Part shown: in pieces, positions 1-4,700 of the stretch
Position numbering within the stretch: the stretch's first letter is position 1
Layout: each line of letters begins with the position of its first letter
Assembly: GCA_004525685.1 (NCBI GenBank)
Contig: SPBW01000142.1
Span: forward strand, 1-5,524
From: Candidatus Atribacteria bacterium
Lineage (GTDB): Bacteria; Bipolaricaulota; Bipolaricaulia; UBA7950; UBA9294
Direction: 5' to 3'
Length of the DNA: 5,524 nucleotides
Notes under the pieces: generated by a model
The model's database searches: none
The model's input: the letters and a program-made list of their open reading frames with translations, nothing else
Told to the model about the DNA's origin: nothing
Program-made: the position numbers and the translations under genes

Positions 1-1
1 G

Positions 2-265
2 CTCAAGATCCTGACGCGAGCCGGCATGGGCGCGTGTGGAGGCAAGACGTGCCAAGCGCTGATTCTCAGGCTGTTCCGCGAGTGCGGCGTTGCGATGGAG
101 GATGTGACAGGCGGTGTACCCAGACCGCTGTTTGTCGAAGTACCCCTCGGGACCTTTGCAGGTTTGAATCTGGCGCAGCAAGAGAACGCCGACTCGAAGG
201 ATGGGAACGATTCGAGTCGGTCAGAGAATCCTTCGGATTCTCTGCGTGGGAAGGGGCGAAAGTGA
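2..265 (+). CDS. BFD-type [2Fe-2S]-binding subunit of an amine/imino-acid dehydrogenase (C-terminal part, 5' end outside window)
   Basis: The frame is open from the window edge and gives 87 residues. Visible residues 5-17 read TRAGMGACGGKTC, a C-x4-C pair in the form seen at the second half of BFD-like [2Fe-2S] domains in HcnB/SoxA-type and hydroxyproline-dehydrogenase-type proteins. A stretch ending in RPLFVEVPLGTFAG follows, which is typical of the C-terminus of this group. From family knowledge, the cluster passes electrons between flavins in a cytoplasmic or membrane-associated dehydrogenase; the first two Cys ligands and any N-terminal domain lie upstream of the window. The stop overlaps the GTG of the next gene (shared GTGA), which implies translational coupling with the flavin subunit. 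Oddity: about 30 residues after the conserved end are polar (rich in S, D, N, K, E) and are encoded largely by two perfect hairpins, so the tail looks like a read-through repeat rather than part of the fold. The exact substrate cannot be told. Confidence 0.8.
   Translation, partial: LKILTRAGMGACGGKTCQALILRLFRECGVAMEDVTGGVPRPLFVEVPLGTFAGLNLAQQENADSKDGNDSSRSENPSDSLRGKGRK
189..244. repeat. Two adjacent perfect hairpins inside the 3' end of the [2Fe-2S] gene
   Basis: Hairpin one has 10-bp arms CCGACTCGAA (189-198) and TTCGAGTCGG (211-220) with a 12-nt loop. Hairpin two has 10-bp arms CAGAGAATCC (222-231) and GGATTCTCTG (235-244) with a TTC loop. The second shares its AGAGAA/TTCTCT outer arms with the hairpins near 1448-1517 and 3494-3516. 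No T-tract follows, so they do not look like intrinsic terminators. They end 17 nt before the GTG start of the flavin subunit and therefore sit close to its ribosome-binding site, where they could influence coupled translation (inference). Confidence 0.75.
253..256 (+). promoter_or_regulatory. Ribosome-binding site for the FAD oxidoreductase
   Basis: AAGGGG (251-256) ends 5 nt before the GTG at 262. This decides the start: an in-frame ATG at 34 would add 76 residues that overlap the [2Fe-2S] gene, whereas from 262 the protein begins directly with the Rossmann strand. Confidence 0.6.
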
Positions 266-1416
266 ATCAGACATACGATGTGATTGTTATAGGTGCTGGG
301 AGTGTGGGGGTCCCAGCTGCTTGGTCCATGGCCAAGTCTGGTTTGAAAGTGCTTGTCATCGACAAGCTGGCCAGTCAGGGACAAGGCTCGAACAAGTCTG
401 CCATCGGTGGCATTCGCGCCACGCACTCCGATCCTGTCAAGATCCGGCTCGGACTTCGCTCTCTCGAAATCGCCTCGACGTGGCAAGTGACCTATGGCCA
501 GGACATTGAGTGGTCGACGGGCGGCTACTCGTTCGTCGCCTACACGCCTCGCGAAGAGAAGATCTTGAAAGAGTTGCTCGTCATTCAGCATGAGCAGGGC
601 TTGTCCATCGATTGGCACGATGCCTCAGACCTCCTGGAGATCATCCCTCCACTTCGGCACGACGGACTGATCGGCGGCACGTTCTCTCCGCAGGATGGCC
701 ATTGTTCGCCGCTGTTGTTCGGCCATGTGCTCTATCAACAAGCCAACATCGCCGGAGCCGTCTTCCACTTCAATGAATCCGTGACAGACATCGAGACACG
801 CGGCGGGGAAGTTCGAGCGGTGGTCACAGACAAGGGCCGCTATGAGACGCCTGTCGTCATCAACGCAGCGGGTGCCTGGGCCGCTGAAATAGGCACGTTC
901 GTGGGACACGATCATCCCGTACGCCCTGATTCGCACGAAGGCGGCATTTCCGAACCCGTCGCGCCGTTCCTCAAGCCGATGGTCGTCGACATCGCACCCG
1001 CTCCTGGATCCGCCAACTACTATTTCTTCCAGCTGCGAACCGGGCAAGTTGTCTTCTGCATCACGCCCAGTCCTAGCATTTGGGGATTTGATCGCGACGA
1101 AACCAGTGCCTTCTTGCCGATGGTGGCCAAGCGCATGGTTCGATTAATGCCCAGGCTAGCCAATCTTCGCGTGCGGCGAACGTGGCGCGGCCTCTATCCG
1201 ATGACGCCCGACGGCTCTCCCATCGTCGGCTGGTCGAATGAACTCAAGGGATATCTGATGGCCGTTGGCTTGTGCGGTCAAGGCTTCATGCTCGGCCCCG
1301 GACTCGGCGAGCTGTTGGCTCGGATGGTAGAGGATCAGCTAACGCCAGAGGATGAGGAGATCCTGGACATTCTCTCACCAACCCGAGTGTTCGAGGGACA
1401 AGAGGCACTGAAGTAG
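262..1416 (+). CDS. DAO-family FAD-dependent oxidoreductase (sarcosine oxidase beta / hydroxyproline dehydrogenase-like)
   Basis: This is a 384-residue protein. It starts with NQTYDVIVIGAGSVG, where G11-x-G13-x-x-G16 is the FAD ADP-binding loop and D34 lies at the end of the second strand (VLVIDK), as expected for contact with the adenosine ribose. INAAGAWA (residues 200-207) is the usual second FAD-contact motif. YPMTPDGSPIVG (about 312-323) and GLCGQGFMLGPGLG (336-349) are the C-terminal FAD/substrate signatures of the DAO fold. The length fits SoxB-like subunits (about 370-410). Known members oxidise secondary amines or D-amino/imino acids such as sarcosine, proline or hydroxyproline, passing electrons to a partner [2Fe-2S]/flavin module. 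The coupled upstream BFD gene supports a multi-subunit dehydrogenase. No signal peptide is seen. The gene ends in a TAG that is also the first three bases of a repeat. The substrate is not determinable from sequence alone. Confidence 0.85.
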   Translation: MNQTYDVIVIGAGSVGVPAAWSMAKSGLKVLVIDKLASQGQGSNKSAIGGIRATHSDPVKIRLGLRSLEIASTWQVTYGQDIEWSTGGYSFVAYTPREEKILKELLVIQHEQGLSIDWHDASDLLEIIPPLRHDGLIGGTFSPQDGHCSPLLFGHVLYQQANIAGAVFHFNESVTDIETRGGEVRAVVTDKGRYETPVVINAAGAWAAEIGTFVGHDHPVRPDSHEGGISEPVAPFLKPMVVDIAPAPGSANYYFFQLRTGQVVFCITPSPSIWGFDRDETSAFLPMVAKRMVRLMPRLANLRVRRTWRGLYPMTPDGSPIVGWSNELKGYLMAVGLCGQGFMLGPGLGELLARMVEDQLTPEDEEILDILSPTRVFEGQEALK

Positions 1417-1531
1417 CTGTCGCTGTCGCTCACTTCGTTCGCTATGAGAGAATTCGCAAACGAATTCTCCAATGTGAAGATCGCTCGCTTACCAGAGAAA
1501 GCGCCATCGCTTTCTCTATGACGACGGGAGC
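1414..1531. repeat. Dispersed repeat, two-hairpin copy, overlapping the oxidoreductase stop codon
   Basis: The element opens with TAGCTGTCGCTGTCGCTC (1414-1431), identical over 18 bp to 3468-3485; its first three bases are the stop codon. Hairpin one is GAGAATTCG (1448-1456) and CGAATTCTC (1461-1469) with a CAAA loop. Hairpin two is AGAGAAAGCG (1494-1503) and CGCTTTCTCT (1508-1517) with a CCAT loop. The second unit is introduced by TCGCTCGC (1481-1488), matching 3480-3487. The right end TTCTCTATG then GGAGC (1512-1531) has the same spacing as 3512-3531. A third TCGCTCGC at 1535-1542 suggests a decayed further unit. There is no T-tract after either hairpin, so Rho-independent termination is not supported. 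It resembles REP/BIME-like intergenic palindromes in style, but I do not recognise the family. Confidence 0.75.
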
Positions 1532-1609
1532 TGCTCGCTCGCATTTACTTTGTATGGGCGTTTTCGGCTCGCGCATCGTCGGTTATCCCTCAACATCATA
1601 GCCGCACGT

Positions 1610-1639
1610 TTGCGCTCTCGTACGACGTGACCCTAGAAT
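1610..1639 (+). promoter_or_regulatory. Weak candidate sigma70-type promoter for the C45 hydrolase
   Basis: A TTGCGC box (1610-1615), an 18-nt spacer and TAGAAT (1634-1639, one mismatch to TATAAT) lie 65 nt upstream of the ATG at 1704. The -35 box matches only about half of the consensus, so this is suggestive only. Its place in the 172-nt stretch between the repeat and the gene fits a separate transcription unit. Confidence 0.3.
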
Positions 1640-1651
1640 GTGTGCAGCCCC

Positions 1652-1685
1652 GGCGCGCACCCGTTACTCTTGAGAATCGCGCGCC
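1652..1685 (+). promoter_or_regulatory. GC-rich hairpin in the leader of the C45 hydrolase gene
   Basis: GGCGCGC (1652-1658) and GCGCGCC (1679-1685) form a perfect 7-bp arm pair around a 20-nt loop. It ends 7 nt before the AGGAG ribosome-binding site (1693-1697), so it could act on translation or be an operator-like inverted repeat. The function is inferred from position only. Confidence 0.4.
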
Positions 1686-1692
1686 CTGAGCC

Positions 1693-1697
1693 AGGAG
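1693..1697 (+). promoter_or_regulatory. Ribosome-binding site for the C45 hydrolase
   Basis: AGGAG lies 6 nt before the ATG at 1704. This is ideal spacing and supports that start over later in-frame ATGs. Confidence 0.65.
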
Positions 1698-1703
1698 CGT
1701 GCG

Positions 1704-3470
1704 ATGGCAAACCCTGAAAGCGTGACGGCGCGAATCAAACGATTGAAGAAGGCGTTTGAGAATGACGACTTCACTGTTCATAAGGGTGGCATCATTCAAT
1801 GCGGAGATCCCGGTGCTGAGCGAGTGGGGATGGTCGCCACACACAAGTCTGCGACCAATTACCAAACCAAGGAGCCGAAGCGCGCCTACTATGTCGAAGG
1901 GGCTCCGTATGAGATGGGGTATCTCATGGGCCGGCTGGCTGAGCCGGACATCGACGTGATGACCGAGCAGTTTATCGACAACGTCATCCTTTCGATGTTG
2001 CACTCCGTCACCAATGCCGAGAGCAAGAAAGGCAAGCAGGAGCGGGAGCAACTGCTCGACACGCACAAGATCCTCATTGGCGTTCTCCGGAGCATGATTC
2101 GGAGGCGGGGTATGCAGAAGGACGCATCTCCCGAACTCAAACAGGAACTCAATGGAATCTACGATGGATGCAAAGACGCCGCTCACTTCGAGAACCGCAC
2201 GACGAAGGTAAAGAAGAACGAACTGTGGGTTCTCAATATGGGGCTAGACCTCTTGCTGTCCATCGTTTACACCGGCGAGATCAGGTCCCATGTCCCGCTG
2301 TCGGTGAGGCATTGGCGGATGCCTGTCGCCTGCAACGCATTCGCGCTACTGAACGCAGCGACCAAGGCCACCAAGGATCATAAGGGTCCATTCTTCGGAA
2401 GGGATTTCATGTTCTCCACGGGCAAGGTCTTTCAAAACGTCGCCTGTCACGTCATCTACAATCCCGTCTCGAAGAAGGGTTCGGCACTTTCGCTCCCAGT
2501 GGTCAGTATGACTGCTCCGGGCTTTGTGGGAAGCATTGCAGCCATGAATTCTGAAGGTGTTGCAGCAGGTGTCGACATGATCCCTGCGGCCAACTGCACG
2601 TCGGCCGAACCAGGAATGAACTCGCTGCTGATGGTGCGCGATTGCATTGAACGAGGCGCGACGTTGGAGGACGCCAAGAATCGAATCATCAACGCTCAAC
2701 GTGGAGTTTCCTGGGATTACATCCTTGCGGCAGCTGGTGAAGAGAAGGGCGAGGACAGCGCGTGTGTCGTCGAGGCTGGGGCAACCATGGAGAAGATCCC
2801 GTTCCGAAGCTACGTGCAACAGGTACGTATGTCCTTGCGGGCACTGTTACCGAAAGCTGCATACATCAACAAGCATCGATCTGACACTGACACCCGCGGT
2901 GTCATGGTTCGCTGGCCCGGCGATGTGCCTGCTCTAGACAAGTACATCAAGAAGTTCAACCGTAGCCTGTGGGCATATTTCAAGAAGACGCTCTACCCTG
3001 ATGCCTTTGATGACCGTGGCTATATCAACAAAACGCCAGAGGAAAGGAACTGCCCAGAGACCTACTACTTTGCTCCGGAGCGAATGGGCAACAAGGATGT
3101 GATCCTGGCCACCAACCACTGGATTCATCCCGAGCTTCGGCTGTGTGGGATGAAGACATGGACCAACAATTTCGCCAAAGACCATATGAACGACGTTCAA
3201 TGGCGATATGACGAGTTGAACTTCCGTATCAAGGCGACACTCGACAATGGTCCGATCACCTACGCTCAGGCCAGAAAGCTGATCGACTACCTCAACCCGA
3301 AGGAATTCCCGGAATACCACAAAGACAACGACAAGAGCGAGGATGGTTCGCAGCTTGTCATTAACGGGTCAGTGTCCTTGTTTGATCTAGGGGAGCGTAG
3401 CGTGGAGAGCCACTACGGCTACTACAAAGACGAGTGGGTTAGGATCCAATTGAAGAACTACTTGAACTAG
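1704..3470 (+). CDS. C45-like Ntn-hydrolase (autoproteolytic amidohydrolase/acyltransferase)
   Basis: This 588-residue protein has no signal peptide or clear membrane segment, so it is probably cytoplasmic. GAPYEMGYLMGRL (residues 66-78) matches the 'G.pyE.G...G' N-terminal region of the acyl-CoA:6-aminopenicillanate acyltransferase (C45) family. MPVACNAFALL (206-216) places C210 at the position of the nucleophile. GPFFGRDFMF (about 228-237) resembles the 'GRNxDf' strand, and SMTAPGFVG...AAMNSEGVAAG (268-288) carries the family Asn (N282). TNHW (470-473) fits the later 'TNH' motif. Known C45 enzymes cut themselves before Cys to form an N-terminal nucleophile, then hydrolyse or transfer amide-linked acyl groups. 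Here cleavage at A209/C210 would give chains of 209 and 379 residues. It is about 230 residues longer than the fungal enzyme. The substrate is unknown; the neighbouring amine dehydrogenase makes an N-acyl amine or amino acid one possibility (inference). Confidence 0.75.
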   Translation: MANPESVTARIKRLKKAFENDDFTVHKGGIIQCGDPGAERVGMVATHKSATNYQTKEPKRAYYVEGAPYEMGYLMGRLAEPDIDVMTEQFIDNVILSMLHSVTNAESKKGKQEREQLLDTHKILIGVLRSMIRRRGMQKDASPELKQELNGIYDGCKDAAHFENRTTKVKKNELWVLNMGLDLLLSIVYTGEIRSHVPLSVRHWRMPVACNAFALLNAATKATKDHKGPFFGRDFMFSTGKVFQNVACHVIYNPVSKKGSALSLPVVSMTAPGFVGSIAAMNSEGVAAGVDMIPAANCTSAEPGMNSLLMVRDCIERGATLEDAKNRIINAQRGVSWDYILAAAGEEKGEDSACVVEAGATMEKIPFRSYVQQVRMSLRALLPKAAYINKHRSDTDTRGVMVRWPGDVPALDKYIKKFNRSLWAYFKKTLYPDAFDDRGYINKTPEERNCPETYYFAPERMGNKDVILATNHWIHPELRLCGMKTWTNNFAKDHMNDVQWRYDELNFRIKATLDNGPITYAQARKLIDYLNPKEFPEYHKDNDKSEDGSQLVINGSVSLFDLGERSVESHYGYYKDEWVRIQLKNYLN

Positions 3471-3531
3471 CTGTCGCTGTCGCTCGCGCCCATGAGAATG
3501 CGCTTTGCGCATTCTCTATGGATGATGGAGC
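3468..3531. repeat. Dispersed repeat, single-hairpin copy, overlapping the C45 hydrolase stop codon
   Basis: It starts with the same 18 bp as 1414-1431, again with TAG serving as the gene's stop. The hairpin is GAGAATGCGC (3494-3503) and GCGCATTCTC (3507-3516) around TTT. CAT (3491-3493) and ATG (3518-3520) extend the stem across a one-base bulge. The right end TTCTCTATG then GGAGC (3512-3531) matches the upstream copy. There is no T-tract. Its 3' edge coincides with the end of DUF1801-like coding sequence on the minus strand. Confidence 0.75.
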
Positions 3532-3542
3532 CACAAGCGATA

Positions 3543-3671
3543 TCATTCCGACCATCCGCCCCAGTTCATCGCTTTTTCGTAGCCCTCTGGGAGGTTCTTC
3601 AGGATGACCTTGCGAACGACTGCCACGGCAGATCCTCGTTCCTCGGGCAATTCGTCGAGATACCGACTCAT
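3543..3671 (-). pseudogene. Degenerate DUF1801 (YdhG-like) gene fragment
   Basis: Read on the minus strand, 42 residues begin MSRYLDELPEERGSAVAVV and continue RKVILKNLPEGYEKAMNWG, then end in GWSE and a stop. The pattern (Y-x-x-x-LPEER, a helix, V-I-x-x-NLPEGYE-x-x-M-x-WG) is the N-terminal third of DUF1801 proteins, which are normally about 110-140 residues. The next family residues appear in another frame: removing 11 nt after TGGG restores WGMISLVAP, close to the family's 'YGMIxYxVP'. Beyond that the sequence is the hairpin repeat (ends at 3531), not DUF1801. So the gene is frameshifted and lacks its C-terminal two thirds. The minus-strand frame remains open upstream of the ATG, but that part looks like repeat and shadow sequence. 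The molecular function of DUF1801 is not established. Confidence 0.6.
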
Positions 3672-3758
3672 GGTCCTTACATCGGATCTCACACAGCCTC
3701 CCTTCGCTGCGTTCAGTGTCGGTGTCCGAATCGATTCCTCCAACACCTCGCCAAACCC

Positions 3759-3764
3759 TATAAC
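3759..3764 (+). promoter_or_regulatory. Possible -10 box for the SDR gene
   Basis: TATAAC differs from the TATAAT consensus at the last base and lies 62 nt before the SDR start. No convincing -35 box is found 16-18 nt upstream (TTCCTC or TCCTCC), so support is weak. Confidence 0.25.
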
Positions 3765-3769
3765 GAACG

Positions 3770-3796
3770 CACGGGGATTTCCTTTAGGACCCCGTG
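3770..3796 (+). promoter_or_regulatory. Hairpin in the SDR leader
   Basis: CACGGGG (3770-3776) pairs with CCCCGTG (3790-3796). Inside, TCC (3780-3782) pairs with GGA (3787-3789) around TTTA, leaving a 3-nt bulge. GAACG flanks it on both sides (3765-3769, 3796-3800). If the TATAAC box is real, this structure would lie at the very start of the transcript. It could be a 5' stabilising element or an operator-like inverted repeat (inference). Confidence 0.4.
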
Positions 3797-3825
3797 AACG
3801 CATGATGTAGAGTAGGCGACGGAGG

Positions 3826-4617
3826 ATGATGAAGACGATTGTCATAACCGGAAGTACGCGGGGTATAGGACTGGGGCTGGCTCGTGAGTTTCTCGAGTTG
3901 GGTTGTCGTGTTGTGGTAAGCGGACGAATCGAGGAGTCAGTGACCACGGTTCGTGACACGTTGGCGCAAGTCTACGGAGAAGACCGAGTGATGGGTATCC
4001 CCTGCGATGTTTCACAGTGCGACGCCGTTCAATCGTTGTGGGATCGAGCGAAGGATGCCTACGGTCCAATCGACATCTGGATCAACAATGCTGGGATCAG
4101 CCATGCACAGCGCAGCCCGTGGGCGCTGACCATCGACCGCACCCATGCCATTGTCGACACCAACATTCTTGGAACCTTGTACGGTGCAAGGGTTGCTATG
4201 ACAGGCATGGTTGCGCAGGGCTGTGGCAGCATCTACAACCTGGAGGGGTTGGGCAGTGCCGGTCGCCACGTTCGGGGAACCGCCCTGTACGGAACGACCA
4301 AGGCAGCGATACGCTACTTCACCGACGCACTCGTGCTGGAAGCCAAAGGCACGCCGGTCGTTGTGGGGGCGATCAGCCCAGGCATGGTCATCACCGACTT
4401 GATCCTCGAAGGTCTGGACAAGACGTCTCCCGATTGGCCGCGTGCCAAGAGCATCTTCAACATCCTTGCCGACCGCGTGGAGACAGTAACTCCGTGGATT
4501 GCCCGACGGGTGCTTGCCAATCGCAAGAGCGGCGCCCGCATCAACTGGCTGACCTCGTTCAAGGCGTTTGGCCGATTCGCCAGGGCACCGTTCAGCAAGC
4601 GCGACTTGTTCAAGTAG
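3826..4617 (+). CDS. Short-chain dehydrogenase/reductase, NYC1/NOL (chlorophyll b reductase)-like subgroup
   Basis: This is a 263-residue classical SDR. TGSTRGIG (8-15) is the TGxxxGxG nucleotide-binding loop, R34 after the second strand suggests NADP(H) preference, CDV (about 64-66) contacts adenine, and NNAG is at 87-90. The catalytic Y155-x-x-x-K159 is present (YGTTK). The usual Ser, 13 residues before Tyr, is replaced. The segment SIYNLEGLGSAGR (135-147) closely follows the 'HIFNMDGAGSGG' pattern of plant NYC1/NOL, with S144 as the candidate catalytic Ser. SPGMV and the later INWLT (residues 244-248) also match that subgroup. Plant relatives reduce chlorophyll b; bacterial members have no agreed substrate, so I give only 'oxidoreductase'. 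GGAGG (3821-3825) abuts the first ATG; the ATG at 3829, giving MKTIVITG, has 3 nt spacing and may be the true start. The gene sits alone between two structured spacers. Confidence 0.8.
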   Translation: MMKTIVITGSTRGIGLGLAREFLELGCRVVVSGRIEESVTTVRDTLAQVYGEDRVMGIPCDVSQCDAVQSLWDRAKDAYGPIDIWINNAGISHAQRSPWALTIDRTHAIVDTNILGTLYGARVAMTGMVAQGCGSIYNLEGLGSAGRHVRGTALYGTTKAAIRYFTDALVLEAKGTPVVVGAISPGMVITDLILEGLDKTSPDWPRAKSIFNILADRVETVTPWIARRVLANRKSGARINWLTSFKAFGRFARAPFSKRDLFK

Positions 4618-4630
4618 CCTTGCTGGAGCG

Positions 4631-4688
4631 TCACGCTGCATTCCTGCGCAGATTATGGGATTATTAGCCCATCGCAGATTCAGCGTGA
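4631..4688 (+). promoter_or_regulatory. Potential structured leader upstream of the ABC-F gene
   Basis: An outer 8-bp stem TCACGCTG (4631-4638) / CAGCGTGA (4681-4688) encloses an inner hairpin ATGGG (4655-4659) / CCCAT (4668-4672), with TGCG (4645-4648) / CGCA (4673-4676) between them. CGCAGATT occurs as a direct repeat (4647-4654, 4673-4680). The outer stem ends directly at the GGAGAGGG Shine-Dalgarno (4689-4696), so folding could affect ribosome access. Some antibiotic-resistance ABC-F genes are controlled by leader attenuation; Uup-type genes are not generally known for it. No T-tract is seen. Confidence 0.4.
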
Positions 4689-4700
4689 GGAGAGGGATCG

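Larger units (their letters stand above)
3672..3825. other. Spacer between the DUF1801 remnant and the SDR gene
   Basis: I see no intact gene. With the repeat and the remnant it makes a 355-nt stretch (3471-3825) without a functional coding region. It holds a perfect 10-bp palindrome GAATCGATTC (3728-3737), a TATAAC box (3759-3764) and a hairpin (3770-3796) described separately. Confidence 0.5.

Noticed and set aside
34..261. N-terminal extension of the FAD oxidoreductase to an in-frame ATG at 34
   Set aside because: It would overlap the real [2Fe-2S] reading frame, its residues resemble no known domain, and the GTG at 262 has a ribosome-binding site and begins directly at the Rossmann strand.
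1448..1517. Hairpins as Rho-independent terminators
   Set aside because: The stems are good but are followed by CAATG or ATGACG rather than a T-tract; the same applies at 3494-3516.
1414..3531. CRISPR array
   Set aside because: Copies are 2 kb apart with genes between them; there is no regular repeat-spacer pattern.
3690..3722. Minus-strand frame with TLNAAKGG as part of a longer real protein
   Set aside because: The encoding DNA is a simple GCAGCGAAGG-like stretch of a kind common in spacers, and the peptide has no link to DUF1801. I treat it as non-coding.
3728..3737. Palindrome GAATCGATTC as an operator
   Set aside because: A single 10-bp palindrome with no second copy or neighbouring regulator gene is not enough.
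4012..4641. Long minus-strand open frame (209 codons) opposite the SDR gene
   Set aside because: It is a shadow of a clear SDR on the + strand, with no recognisable domain of its own. The same holds for the minus-strand frames at 625-1047, 1596-2186 and 2346-2819.
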